64,000 nt of DNA. Source: Mesorhizobium ciceri biovar biserrulae WSM1271 (GTDB taxonomy: Bacteria; Pseudomonadota; Alphaproteobacteria; Rhizobiales; Rhizobiaceae). A program made the translations under genes and the position numbers. A model generated the notes under the pieces. The model did not search any database. It was given only the letters and a program-made list of their open reading frames with translations, and was not told the origin of the DNA. Of this stretch, positions 8,039 through 16,560 are shown piece by piece (the first letter of the stretch is position 1; every line of letters begins with the position of its first letter). The DNA lies in contig NC_014923.1 of NCBI RefSeq assembly GCF_000185905.1, positions 1,821,501-1,885,500 of the forward strand, given 5' to 3'.

Positions 8039-8505
8039 TCGCAGCGCAGCGTTACCGTTGCCTGATAATTGCCGTTGGCGAAGCGATTGCTGCCGCCCTT
8101 GGTGCCGGCAAGGTGGACCGAAACGAGGTCGGCGCCGGGGGTGGTGATGCTGGTTGCCGAGCCGGTCTCACCGATGGCATGCGCGCCGGCGGCAGAGTAG
8201 GTCGGTGTCCAGGTCGTCGACGTGCTGTCGGCGGATGGCACCGTCATGGTGGTGACCGGGTCGACACTCAGCGACACGCCTCCGGTCGTCGTCAGCGTCA
8301 CGGTTCCAGCCGAGCCGCCGCCGTTGTGGGAACTGAGGGATTGGAGATCGGGACTGGCCGTCATCGTACCGTTGGTGGCAACGACAAGCGTGCAGGTGGG
8401 CGCGATCGTGCCATTGAAGATGACATTCTGCGTCGTGGCCAACGCGGCCTCGTCGATGCCGGCAACCAGCAGAGCTGCGGCGCAGGCGGCGCGAACCAAT
8501 GACAT
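8035..8505 (-). CDS. Exported pilin-like subunit, first gene of the usher-less operon
   Basis: A 156-residue protein with a signal peptide (about 1-23, ending ALAT) and a beta-rich, Thr/Ser/Gly-rich body. The mature N-terminus has the Cys in TIAPTCTLVV and the C-terminus ends GNYQATVTLRCE, both shared with the last gene of the operon. The layout is like that of secreted subunits that complete their fold through a donated strand. A strong AGGAGG Shine-Dalgarno precedes the ATG, making this the operon's first gene. Four overlapping genes follow the order subunit, chaperone-like, coiled-coil, subunit. Role as a surface polymer subunit is inferred. Confidence 0.62.
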   Translation of the reverse strand: MSLVRAACAAALLVAGIDEAALATTQNVIFNGTIAPTCTLVVATNGTMTASPDLQSLSSHNGGGSAGTVTLTTTGGVSLSVDPVTTMTVPSADSTSTTWTPTYSAAGAHAIGETGSATSITTPGADLVSVHLAGTKGGSNRFANGNYQATVTLRCE

Positions 8506-8715
8506 CGGGACCTCCTATCAAGCCGGATCGTCCGGATTAATATGAGGGCATCATCACTTTATCGTGGTTAATTTAGAGTTACCTAAAATAATTCCTTAAA
8601 TAACAATCACAGGAACCGGAGGTTGCCCTCGGTTGCAAAGACAGTGAAATCGCGCTTATACTTATCAGTGCCGGTATATCCATGTTTTTCTTCGCACTAT
8701 CGAGAAAAATCGATA
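8506..8715 (-). promoter_or_regulatory. AT-rich promoter region of the pilin-like operon
   Basis: This gap is clearly richer in A and T than the surrounding genes and lies directly upstream of the four-gene exported-protein operon. It contains a short inverted repeat (TTTAG-N6-CTAAA, about 8563-8578). No specific regulator can be named. Confidence 0.35.
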
Positions 8716-9591
8716 TTACGACACCTGCCCTGCTTCCCAGCCCAGAATGGCGCGCTTGCGGGTCAGGCCCCAATGATAGCCGGTCAGGTCGCCGGATTTG
8801 CCGATGGCGCGGTGACAAGGCACCACGAAGGAGAGCGGATTGGCGCCGTTGGCCGCACCCACCGCCCGGCTGGCGGACGGGGCGCCGATGCTGGCCGCGA
8901 TCGAGGAATAGGTGCGGGCCTTGCCCATCGGGATCTTGAGCAGCGCCTCCCAGACGCGAACCTGGAAGTCGGTGCCGATCATGACGACATGCAGCGGCTG
9001 GTCGGGGCGCCACAGCGTCGGATCGAAGATACGGGCGGCATAGGGGCCGGTGGCAGTCATGTCCTCGACATAGAGGGCGTTCGGCCAGCGGCTGGACATG
9101 TCGGCGAAGGCGGCGCGTTCCTCGCCGGGGTCACTGAAGGCGAGGCCGGCGAGCCCGCGCTCCGTGGCCATGATCAGGGCGGTGCCGAATGGCGAGGAAT
9201 GGAAGCCGTAGCGGATGGTGAGCCCGGCGCCGCGTGTCTTGTAGTCGCCCGGCGACATCGCCTCATGCGTGACGAACAGGTCATGCAGCCGGCCGGGGCC
9301 GGACATGCCCAGTTCGAATGAGGTCTCGAGCAGCGGCATGCCGGAATCGAGCAGCCTGCGCGCATGGTCCAGTGTCACCGCCTGCAGGAAGGCCTTGGGC
9401 GACAGGCCGGCCCAGCGGGTGAAGAGTTTTTGCAGGCCGGTCGGCGTCTCGCCGACCTCCTCGGCCAGCTCTTCGAGGGAAGGCTGGTCGCGATAGTCGA
9501 GACTGATCTTCTCGATGGCACGGCGCACGATCTCATAATCGCTGCCTTCAGGCGTGATGTCCTTTTTGAGGACTGCGGTGTGTGTGCTCAT
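8716..9591 (-). CDS. AraC-type HTH / methylated-DNA-protein-cysteine methyltransferase (Ada-like)
   Basis: A 291-residue two-domain protein. Residues about 10-110 form an AraC-like helix-turn-helix (LEELAEEVGETPTGLQKLFTRW, then FELGMSGPGRLHDLF). Residues about 120-290 form the O6-alkylguanine-DNA methyltransferase with the acceptor Cys in VVPCHRAIG, preceded by the GKARTYSSIAASIG segment. The N-terminal zinc-Cys phosphotriester domain of E. coli Ada is absent, as is common in alphaproteobacteria. It repairs alkylated guanine by suicidal transfer and may regulate its own synthesis. The open frame extends 76 codons upstream, but an AAGGAGA site supports this ATG. Confidence 0.9.
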   Translation of the reverse strand: MSTHTAVLKKDITPEGSDYEIVRRAIEKISLDYRDQPSLEELAEEVGETPTGLQKLFTRWAGLSPKAFLQAVTLDHARRLLDSGMPLLETSFELGMSGPGRLHDLFVTHEAMSPGDYKTRGAGLTIRYGFHSSPFGTALIMATERGLAGLAFSDPGEERAAFADMSSRWPNALYVEDMTATGPYAARIFDPTLWRPDQPLHVVMIGTDFQVRVWEALLKIPMGKARTYSSIAASIGAPSASRAVGAANGANPLSFVVPCHRAIGKSGDLTGYHWGLTRKRAILGWEAGQVS

Positions 9592-9715
9592 GGGACTGTC
9601 TCCTTGAGCCGGAATATCGCCCCTCGGGGCGTCGATCGCCACCCGAAACTTGCCTTCTTGCGGCGCATACCCAGATAGGCACCGGATTCGAGTCCAGGAA
9701 TCGCTCGCGGCTGCC

Positions 9716-10210
9716 TCAGCGTGTCTTGGCGGTCGCCAGCGCGCGCGAAAAGGCGGTGGCAAAACTCTCGCGGGAATCGGGGTCCAGGAACGATCCGATC
9801 GGCACGTTCTGGCCTTCACCTTGCACCGTCATGCCTGTGATGCCGATCTCGGCGTGACGGGCCACCGAAAACCGCGCCCAGAACGGATTGAAGCGATGCG
9901 CTTCCGATTTCCCCGAGGGGGCTGTCTTGCGGATGTCGAGGCTGGTGCGCGAAACCGAGACTTCTTCGCGTGCGCGAGCGGCACGATAGTTGATGCGAAA
10001 GGCGATGTAGACGGCGGCCACGTCGAGGCCGAAGAAGCCGAACACCGGCCAGGCGCCGCGCGACAGGAAAAACGCGCCTGTCACCAGCCAGCCGAACAGC
10101 AGCGCGCCCATCAGGACGAAGAAGCCTGTCCGGCCCAGAGACCGGTGCGGGGTCAGTAGCGCCTGAAAGAATGGCTCGTCGGCCTGAAACGAGGCGTTTG
10201 TGTCGCTCAT
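9716..10210 (-). CDS. DUF2244 family membrane protein
   Basis: A 164-residue protein with two adjacent membrane segments (about residues 28-45 and 52-70) followed by a soluble C-terminal domain. That domain has the family pattern VSRTSLDIRK, FNPFWARFSV and a GSFLDPDSRESFATAF near the end. Function unknown; the family is common in alphaproteobacteria and often lies beside nth, as here. It is divergent from nth with 22 bases between the two start codons, so their control regions overlap. Confidence 0.85.
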   Translation of the reverse strand: MSDTNASFQADEPFFQALLTPHRSLGRTGFFVLMGALLFGWLVTGAFFLSRGAWPVFGFFGLDVAAVYIAFRINYRAARAREEVSVSRTSLDIRKTAPSGKSEAHRFNPFWARFSVARHAEIGITGMTVQGEGQNVPIGSFLDPDSRESFATAFSRALATAKTR

Positions 10211-10232
10211 GAGGGGATATTATAGGAGGGAA

Positions 10233-11057
10233 ATGGCAAGCCCCAAGTCCAAAGATTCTTCCCTGTCCAAAAAAGAGCTGTTGCCCGCACGACGCGATGG
10301 TTCGAACGCAAAGCCGCGCCCGCGGCCGGTGCGACGCGCGTCACGCTACAGCCCGGCCGAAGTGAAAGAGATATTCCGGCGCTTTTCCGTCCAGCGGCCC
10401 GAGCCGAAGGGCGAACTCGAACATGTCAACGCCTTCACGCTGCTGGTCGCGGTGGTGCTGTCGGCGCAAGCGACGGATGTAGGCGTCAACAAGGCGACGC
10501 GGGCGCTGTTCAGGGCCGCCGATACGCCGCACAAGATGCTGGCGCTGGGGGAAGCAAGGGTCGGCGAATATATCCGCACCATCGGGCTGTGGCGCAACAA
10601 GGCGAAGAATGTGATTGCGCTGTCGCAGGCGCTGATCCGCGACCATGGCGGCGAGGTACCCGATAATCGAGATGAATTGGTCAAGCTGCCCGGGGTCGGG
10701 CGCAAGACCGCCAATGTCGTGCTCAACATGGCCTTCGGCCAGCACACGATGGCGGTCGACACGCACATTCTTCGCATCGGCAACCGGCTCGGGCTGGCGC
10801 CCGGCAAGACGCCGGAACAGGTCGAGCAGGGATTGTTGAAGATCATTCCGGACGAATATATGCGCCATGCACATCACTGGCTGATCCTGCATGGCCGCTA
10901 CGTCTGCAAGGCGCGCAAGCCGGATTGCCCGGCCTGCGTCATCGCCGACATCTGCAAGGCCGAGGTCAAGACGACCGATGTGCCGGCACCACTGGTGCCG
11001 ATCGCACCGCTCGACCCGGTCGAAGAGGTTCAGGACCGAGGCGGAACGGCGGCGTAG
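10233..11057 (+). CDS. nth: Endonuclease III
   Basis: A base-excision-repair glycosylase/AP lyase of 274 residues that removes oxidised pyrimidines. It shows the helix-hairpin-helix LPGVGRKTANVVL with the catalytic Lys, and the catalytic Asp in AVDTHILRI. An Fe-S loop follows with the spacing C-X6-C-X2-C-X5-C (CKARKPDCPACVIADIC). The N-terminus carries about 45 extra basic residues and the C-terminus a Pro-rich tail, both longer than in E. coli. The ATG is set by a strong AGGAGGGAA site; an in-frame ATG 33 bases earlier lacks one and overlaps the divergent gene. Confidence 0.95.
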   Translation: MASPKSKDSSLSKKELLPARRDGSNAKPRPRPVRRASRYSPAEVKEIFRRFSVQRPEPKGELEHVNAFTLLVAVVLSAQATDVGVNKATRALFRAADTPHKMLALGEARVGEYIRTIGLWRNKAKNVIALSQALIRDHGGEVPDNRDELVKLPGVGRKTANVVLNMAFGQHTMAVDTHILRIGNRLGLAPGKTPEQVEQGLLKIIPDEYMRHAHHWLILHGRYVCKARKPDCPACVIADICKAEVKTTDVPAPLVPIAPLDPVEEVQDRGGTAA

Positions 11058-11058
11058 T

Positions 11059-12567
11059 TCAACTCTCCTCCACAAACACCTCTTCGCGCTTTTTCTTGAC
11101 CGCCGGCAGGAAGACGACGGCGAGCACGGCGAGCGCTATGAGCAGCAGGCCGGCGCTGATCGGTCTGGTCACGAAGGTGCTCGGGTCGCCGCGCGAGAGG
11201 ATCATGGCGCGGCGCAGGTTTTCCTCGAGCAGCGGGCCGAGCACGAAGCCGAGCAGCAGCGGTGCCGGTTCGCAGCGCAGCTTGGTCAGGAGGTAGCCGA
11301 GGAAGCCGAAGAAGGCGACGGCGTAGAGATCATAGACGTTGCTGTTGACGCTGTAGACGCCGATCGAGCAGAACGCCATGATGATCGGGAAAAGCACGTA
11401 ATAGGGGATCGTCAGCAGCTTCACCCAAAGCCCGATCAGCGGCAGGTTGAGGATGATCAGCATCAGATTGCCGATCCACATCGAGGCGATGATGCCCCAG
11501 AACAGCGCCGGCTGTTCGGTTGCGACATTGGGGCCGGGCACGATGCCCTGGATGATCATGGCGCCGATCATCAGAGCCATGACCGGGTTGGCCGGAATGC
11601 CCAGCGTCAGCATCGGGATGAAGGAAGTCTGCGCACCGGCATTGTTGGCCGATTCCGGTCCGGCGACGCCTTCGATGGCGCCTTTGCCGAACTCCTTCGG
11701 GTTTTTCGAGACGCGTTTTTCGACCGTGTAGGAGGCAAAGGCTGCCAGGATCGCGCCGCCTCCCGGCAGGATGCCGAGCGCCGAACCGATGATCGTTCCG
11801 CGCACGATGGGCGCTGCCATGCGCCGAAAGTCCTCGCGGGTCGGCATAAGGCCGGTGACCTTGCGGATCATCACGGAGCGCTCATCCTCGTTTTCGAGGT
11901 TGCGCAGGATCTCGGCGACGCCGAAGACACCGACCGCCACCGCAACGAAATTCAACCCGTCGGCATATTCCCGGATTCCAAGCGTGAAGCGCGGCGTGCC
12001 GGTGTAAATGTCGGTGCCGACAATGCCGAGCAGCAGGCCGAGCACGACCATGGCCAGCGCCTTGACGATCGAGCCGTGGGCGAGCGCGACGGACGAAACC
12101 AAGCCGACGATCATCAGCGAAAAATACTCGGCCGCGCCGAATTCCAGCGCTATCGCCGTCAGCGGCGGGGCAAAGATGGCGACGAGGAACGTCGACACGG
12201 TGCCGGCAAAGAACGAGCCGATGGCCGCGATCGCGAGGGCCGCCCCGGCGCGGCCGTTCCTGGCCATCTGGTAGCCGTCGATCGCGGTGACGGCGGACGA
12301 GGACTCGCCGGGCATGTTGATGAGAATGGCGGTGGTCGAGCCGCCATATTGCGCACCGTAATAGATGCCGGCGAGCATGATGAGGGAGGAAACCGGGTCG
12401 CCGATCTGGAAGGTGATGGGCAAAAGCATGGCGATGGTCGCGGTGGCGCCGATGCCGGGCAGGACGCCGATCAGCGTGCCGAGAAGGACGCCGATCAGGC
12501 AGAAACCGAGGTTGGTCAGCGACGTCGCCGTCGAAAAGCCGAGCGCAAGGTTGTCGAGCAGATCCAT
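11059..12567 (-). CDS. tctA: Tripartite tricarboxylate transporter, large membrane subunit TctA (set 1)
   Basis: The large subunit of a TTT-family secondary transporter, 502 residues, with about eleven to twelve hydrophobic segments. Family signatures are clear: the GVLPGIGATATIAMLLPI loop near the N-terminus, GIYYGAQYGGSTTAILINMPGE, and the second half's repeat GILPGGGAILAAF and EGVAGPESANNAG. It works with TctB and the periplasmic TctC encoded just upstream. Two ATGs six bases apart are possible starts; the second has better spacing to an AAGG. The gene ends two bases from the convergent nth. Confidence 0.93.
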   Translation of the reverse strand: MDLLDNLALGFSTATSLTNLGFCLIGVLLGTLIGVLPGIGATATIAMLLPITFQIGDPVSSLIMLAGIYYGAQYGGSTTAILINMPGESSSAVTAIDGYQMARNGRAGAALAIAAIGSFFAGTVSTFLVAIFAPPLTAIALEFGAAEYFSLMIVGLVSSVALAHGSIVKALAMVVLGLLLGIVGTDIYTGTPRFTLGIREYADGLNFVAVAVGVFGVAEILRNLENEDERSVMIRKVTGLMPTREDFRRMAAPIVRGTIIGSALGILPGGGAILAAFASYTVEKRVSKNPKEFGKGAIEGVAGPESANNAGAQTSFIPMLTLGIPANPVMALMIGAMIIQGIVPGPNVATEQPALFWGIIASMWIGNLMLIILNLPLIGLWVKLLTIPYYVLFPIIMAFCSIGVYSVNSNVYDLYAVAFFGFLGYLLTKLRCEPAPLLLGFVLGPLLEENLRRAMILSRGDPSTFVTRPISAGLLLIALAVLAVVFLPAVKKKREEVFVEES

Positions 12568-12577
12568 GCTCATCGCC

Positions 12578-13051
12578 TTACGACACCAACCACGGGGCCA
12601 GCCACGGGCCGAAGCGGCGGAACGGCAGGCCAAGCGCGTAGCTGAAGACAAGGAATGCAAACAATGTCAGGCCGGCCGACAGCACGAGGGCGGTCAACGG
12701 CTTCATGCGGCGGCTGGCAAACGACGCGATCAGCGCCGTCAGGAAGATCGACGGGATGAATCCGAGGCCGCGCACCGTCAGGCCGAAGAAGATCGGAGCA
12801 GGCAGGATGAGCAGCATGCCGCGCCACGCAATATGCCCGATCGCTTCGCCCTCGACGCGTACAGCCTGGACGAGAATGACGGCGCCGAGCAGGATCAGCA
12901 CGATCGCCAGGACCAGCGGAAAATAGCCTGGCCCCATGCGCAACGCGGTGCCGATTTCGAGGCCGAGCGATTGCAGCGCGAACCATCCGCCGAAGCCGAT
13001 GAACAGGGCGGCGCACAGGCCGTTGACCCTGTCGATCGCGAAAGGTTTCAT
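12578..13051 (-). CDS. tctB: Tripartite tricarboxylate transporter, small membrane subunit TctB (set 1)
   Basis: A 157-residue protein with four predicted membrane segments, the usual TctB topology. Conserved features are the LGLEIGTALRMGPGYFPLVL segment after the first helix and a central FFGLTVRGLGFIPSIFL. It forms the small membrane component between TctC and TctA. The stop lies 10 bases before the TctA start chosen here. A strong hairpin separates it from tctC upstream. Confidence 0.88.
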   Translation of the reverse strand: MKPFAIDRVNGLCAALFIGFGGWFALQSLGLEIGTALRMGPGYFPLVLAIVLILLGAVILVQAVRVEGEAIGHIAWRGMLLILPAPIFFGLTVRGLGFIPSIFLTALIASFASRRMKPLTALVLSAGLTLFAFLVFSYALGLPFRRFGPWLAPWLVS

Positions 13052-13091
13052 GATGGTTCTCCCAAGCCGCGGTGCGTAGCGGATGCCGAGC

Positions 13092-13120
13092 GAACAGGGG
13101 CGCCGGCGGCGCCCCTGTTC
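13092..13120 (-). promoter_or_regulatory. 13-bp intercistronic hairpin between tctC and tctB
   Basis: A perfect 13-bp stem with a 3-base loop (13092-13104 pairs 13108-13120) lies between the binding-protein gene and the membrane genes. Such stems commonly stabilise the upstream mRNA or attenuate reading into the membrane genes, so that more binding protein is made. No T-run typical of a full terminator follows. Confidence 0.7.
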
Positions 13121-13125
13121 AAACC

Positions 13126-14103
13126 TCAGTCGGCGTACTGGCCGGCGGCTTCGATGATCGGCTTCCAGCGCGCGATCTCACTTTCCAGCTTGGCCTTCAG
13201 TGCGGCGGGGGTCGCATCGGCCTCGGGCGATGGCTTGGTGCCGAGTTCGGCGAAGCGGGCCGCGACGTTCTGGTCCTTCAGCGCGACCTGAAGCGATTTC
13301 GACAGGCGTTCGGTGATCCCGGCCGGTGTGCCCTTGGGTGCATAGAGACCGTGCCAGATGCCGACCTGCACTTCGGGAAGGCCGCCTTCCACCGTCGTCG
13401 GGACGTCTTTCAGCACATCGAGGCGCTCCGGCGAGGTGACGGCATAGGCCTTGATGGTGCCGCCCTGGATCTGCTTGGTGGTGTTGGTCGTCTGGTCGCA
13501 CATGATGTCGACCTGACCGCCGAGGAGATCGGTCATGGCCGGGCCGGTGCCCTTGTAGGGCACGGTGACCAGCGGCGTCTTGATGGCGCTCATGAACAGC
13601 ATGCCGCACAGATGCGAGGCCGCACCGATGCCGGCATTGGCGACGGTTATGGAATCCTTGTTGGCCTTGGCGTACTCCACCAACCCCTTGAGATCGGCCG
13701 GCTCCAGGTCCTTGCGGCCGACGATGGTCATCGGCACCTCGGTGACGAGGCCGACATATTCGAAGGCGTTCAGCGTGTCGTAGGCGAGCTTTCTGTACAG
13801 CGTCGCACTTGTCGCCATGCCGATATGATGGAGCAGCAGCGTATAGCCGTCAGGCTCGGCGTTGGCGACGCGGCCGGCACCCAGCGTGCCGCCGGCGCCG
13901 CCGACATTCTCGACGATGACCTGCTGGCCGAGATCCTTCGACATCGCTTCGGCGACGAGGCGCGTGACCGTGTCGGTCGGACCGCCGGCCGCAAACGGCA
14001 CCACAACGGTGATGGTTCGTTCAGGATAGGTCTGCGCGCTGGCCGCGAACCCATAAAGCGTGACGGCCGCGGCAGCAGCCAGAGTGGCGACAAATCTTCT
14101 CAT
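13126..14103 (-). CDS. tctC: Tripartite tricarboxylate transporter, periplasmic binding protein TctC (set 1)
   Basis: A 325-residue Bug-family receptor with a signal peptide (about residues 1-23, ending ASAQ) and the family opening YPERTITVVVPFAAGGPTD. Later motifs include NVGGAGGTLGAGRVA and VPYKGTGPAMTDLLGGQVD. It captures a carboxylate in the periplasm for the TctBA pair that follows. The ligand cannot be told from sequence. First gene of the set 1 operon, with about 175 bases of control region upstream. Confidence 0.92.
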   Translation of the reverse strand: MRRFVATLAAAAAVTLYGFAASAQTYPERTITVVVPFAAGGPTDTVTRLVAEAMSKDLGQQVIVENVGGAGGTLGAGRVANAEPDGYTLLLHHIGMATSATLYRKLAYDTLNAFEYVGLVTEVPMTIVGRKDLEPADLKGLVEYAKANKDSITVANAGIGAASHLCGMLFMSAIKTPLVTVPYKGTGPAMTDLLGGQVDIMCDQTTNTTKQIQGGTIKAYAVTSPERLDVLKDVPTTVEGGLPEVQVGIWHGLYAPKGTPAGITERLSKSLQVALKDQNVAARFAELGTKPSPEADATPAALKAKLESEIARWKPIIEAAGQYAD

Positions 14104-14278
14104 CGTGATCTCCTCCCGGGATATGAATCTCCAACGCCGCGCGGAACTCCTCTCAACACCGGCTGCGCATGAAGCAACAACTAGGGCAAGCTAGCAAATA
14201 GCAACTGGGCGGCAAACTGCCGATATCCGCAAACATCCGCACTCGATGGGTGGATAATGTCGGAGGGTGATCGCCACC

Positions 14279-14735
14279 CTAGTAGCCGTAGCCGCGCGCC
14301 ATCGCCGCGGCGAAGACCGGGATGAGCAGGAAGATGAAAGCTTCGGCGCGGATATAGGTCTTTCACGGACGCAAGTTCGGTCGCCGGCACCTGGAACGAG
14401 GCATTGCCGCTCGCCTGCCTGTTCCAGGATATGAAGCGGACGGCCGGGATGATCGACAGCAGGCCGACAGCGCCGAACGCCGCTATCTTGGCCCAGAACA
14501 CCCAGTTGTAGACGTAGAATTCCCAGCCCTTGAGGCCATAGAAGACGCGGCCGATGCCGACGACGATGATCAGCGCGGCGATGACGCCGTAATGGCGGTC
14601 GATGCCGGCGAGCCTCTTGAGCGTCGCAGCACCCAGGTCGCCGCGGATCAGGACGAATTCGGCGCCGATGATCCCCGCCAGCGAAAACACCAGCAGATGA
14701 TGGAAGATCGCAAGCACAAGATCGGTGGTATCCAT
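14279..14735 (-). pseudogene. DUF2214 family membrane protein gene with a frameshift
   Basis: The N-terminal 115 or so residues read in frame from ATG (MDTTDLVLAIFHHLLVFSLA, then IDRHYGVIAALIIVVGIGRV, YNWVFWAKIAAFG and AVRFISWNRQ), matching DUF2214 membrane proteins. Near 14351-14366 the frame is lost. A one-base change of frame restores the expected last helix (YIRAEAFIFLLIPVFAAAMARGYGY) and a stop at 14279. The nominal frame instead runs on into nonsense to about 14181. With one base removed the gene would be about 151 residues, the family length. Either a real recent mutation or a sequencing error. Confidence 0.75.
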
Positions 14736-14937
14736 GCTCTTTTCCCTGGGTTTGACGCCACCAATGCGCGCCTGAAAAAAGGTCGCGCTGGCGGGTGTTG
14801 AATCAGCCTGCGGTGAAAAATAACATCGTCGCGCAAAATTCCCATAGCGGCGCCTGGATGATGGGCCGTGTTGCCCTGGCCCCTTGCGCAGCACCGGCGA
14901 TTTGCTAAGCGCTGGCGATCCGTGCGAGGCAGATCCC

Positions 14938-15471
14938 ATGAACAATCCGCAAGCGACCAGTGCTCCTGTCATCGAAACGAAGCGAACCATCCTGCGGGCA
15001 CACCGCCTGGATGATTTCGACACCTATGCCGCGATGTGGACCGATCCCGTCGTCACCCGCTTCATCGGCGGCAAGCCGCGCACGCGCGAAGAAAGCTGGA
15101 TGCGCTTCCTGCGTCACGCCGGCCTGTGGTCGTTGCTTGGCTATGGCTTCTGGGCGATCGAGGAGAAGGCGACCGGGCGCTTCATCGGCGAGGCCGGGTT
15201 TCACGATCTGAAGCGCGACATGGAACCATCGATCGAAGGCATTCCCGAGGCCGGGTGGGCGCTGGTTCCGGCCGTGCACGGGGCGGGCTTCGCCACCGAG
15301 GTGGTTGGCCGCGTCCTGGCATGGGGCGAAGTGATTTTCGGGCGCGAGAAGACCGTCTGTATCATCGATCCGGAAAATGGCGCTTCGCTGAGGGTGGCTG
15401 CCAAGTGCGGTTATCGGGAAGTGGTAAAGACCACCTATCACGACGCTCCGACCATCCTGCTGGCGCGGTGA
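14938..15471 (+). CDS. GNAT family N-acetyltransferase (RimJ/RimL-like)
   Basis: A 177-residue acetyltransferase of the RimJ/RimL-type GNAT group. It opens IETKRTILRAHRLDDFDTYAAMW, has the acetyl-CoA binding stretch around WALVPAVHGAGFATEVVGRVL, and ends with PENGASLRVAAKCGYRE, the usual alpha4/beta7 signature. The acceptor is unknown. The ATG is preceded by a GAGGCAGA site; the open frame starts 18 codons earlier without one. It lies alone, convergent with the IclR gene. Confidence 0.88.
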   Translation: MNNPQATSAPVIETKRTILRAHRLDDFDTYAAMWTDPVVTRFIGGKPRTREESWMRFLRHAGLWSLLGYGFWAIEEKATGRFIGEAGFHDLKRDMEPSIEGIPEAGWALVPAVHGAGFATEVVGRVLAWGEVIFGREKTVCIIDPENGASLRVAAKCGYREVVKTTYHDAPTILLAR

Positions 15472-15612
15472 CCTGAGCGGCGCGGCTGACCGCTGCGGGC
15501 GCCGGCATGATGGCACCTGTCGCCAGCAACGATGACGAAGCGGGCCGCGCCAAGAACCGCCGTGTGGTTCTGGTCAAGTTGAACTGGGCGAGCCTTCCAA
15601 TCAGGCCGCATT

Positions 15613-16377
15613 CTACGGCAGGGCGTCCGCTGCCAGGCTTGCCTGCTCGAGCATTGAGGCGTCCTCGCCGAAGGCGCGGGTGGCGCGGGCCGCTGCCTCG
15701 AGCAGCGGACGCTTCATGCGCTGCAGAAAGGCCGCGTCGACGCGCGTGCTTGGTCCAGCCAGGGTCAAGGCGCCGAGCAGGACGCCCCCTGGCCCGAATA
15801 CCGGCGCCGACACGCCCCCCGTCTCGGGGTCGCGGTCGCCGACGGCGAGACAGTTGCAGGTCTTGCGGATGGTCTCGTAGGGTTCGCCCTGCTGGCCCGA
15901 AAACGCTGCGAGCACGCGGCCGCCCGAGCCGAGCAGCAAAGGCAATACGTCGCCTTCGCGTATCGTGTAGCGGATCGGGTGCTTGGATTCGACGCGGTAA
16001 AGACAGGTGCGGACATCGCCCGAGCGAACGTAGAAGGCAACGCTTTCCCAGCTTCGCTCGGAAAGATCGCGCATGATCGGCAGCAGGATATCGACCGCCA
16101 CGACCGAACGTTGGTAGAGCGCACCGAGCCGAAACGTCGCGGGTCCGACGCGGTAGCGCCCATTGTCGAGGCGCTCGAGCAATCGTCCGCGCAAAAGGGA
16201 ATTCGCAAGCCGCAGGATGGTGCTCTTGTAGAGGCCGGTGCGCGCCGCGATTTCGGCCAGGCTGAGCGACCGGTCCTCCGTGCTGAAGGCATCGAGGATG
16301 GCAATCGCCCGATCGAGTGCTGCAACACCTTCGGCGCGGTCGATTTCCGCATCTGCCGATTTGCTTGGCGAGTCCAT
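15613..16377 (-). CDS. IclR family transcriptional regulator
   Basis: A 254-residue DNA-binding regulator. Residues about 17-80 are the winged helix-turn-helix (LSLAEIAARTGLYKSTILRLANSL). The rest is the IclR effector domain, with the conserved GSGGRVLAAFSG and SAPVFGPGGVLLGALTLAGP. It is divergent from the tctC-tctB-tctA-CoA-transferase-lyase operon with 183 bases between, so it is the likely regulator of that operon, responding to the transported acid or a CoA ester. The open frame continues far upstream of the ATG, but the start used gives the normal family length. Confidence 0.92.
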   Translation of the reverse strand: MDSPSKSADAEIDRAEGVAALDRAIAILDAFSTEDRSLSLAEIAARTGLYKSTILRLANSLLRGRLLERLDNGRYRVGPATFRLGALYQRSVVAVDILLPIMRDLSERSWESVAFYVRSGDVRTCLYRVESKHPIRYTIREGDVLPLLLGSGGRVLAAFSGQQGEPYETIRKTCNCLAVGDRDPETGGVSAPVFGPGGVLLGALTLAGPSTRVDAAFLQRMKRPLLEAAARATRAFGEDASMLEQASLAADALP

Positions 16378-16560
16378 GGCGGTTCCAGTTTGAAGAAAGC
16401 CGAGCGACGCGACTGTGTCGCGCCGCCAAATCGTTCTGTCCAGCAGAATATCGTTTCCGTTGACAGAACTCCGTAACATCTGCTTGAAATCGATGACGGG
16501 TCTGGATGCAGGCGCGTTTTGGCGGGCACCGGAGGAGGTGTCGTGATTTGGAGGAATCCC

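Noticed and set aside
8579..9013. Minus-strand frame overlapping the end of the Ada-like gene
   Set aside because: It is an alternative frame of a gene whose methyltransferase motif is clear.
14181..14278. C-terminal extension of the DUF2214 frame
   Set aside because: It follows the frameshift and reads as unrelated residues; the restored frame stops at 14279.
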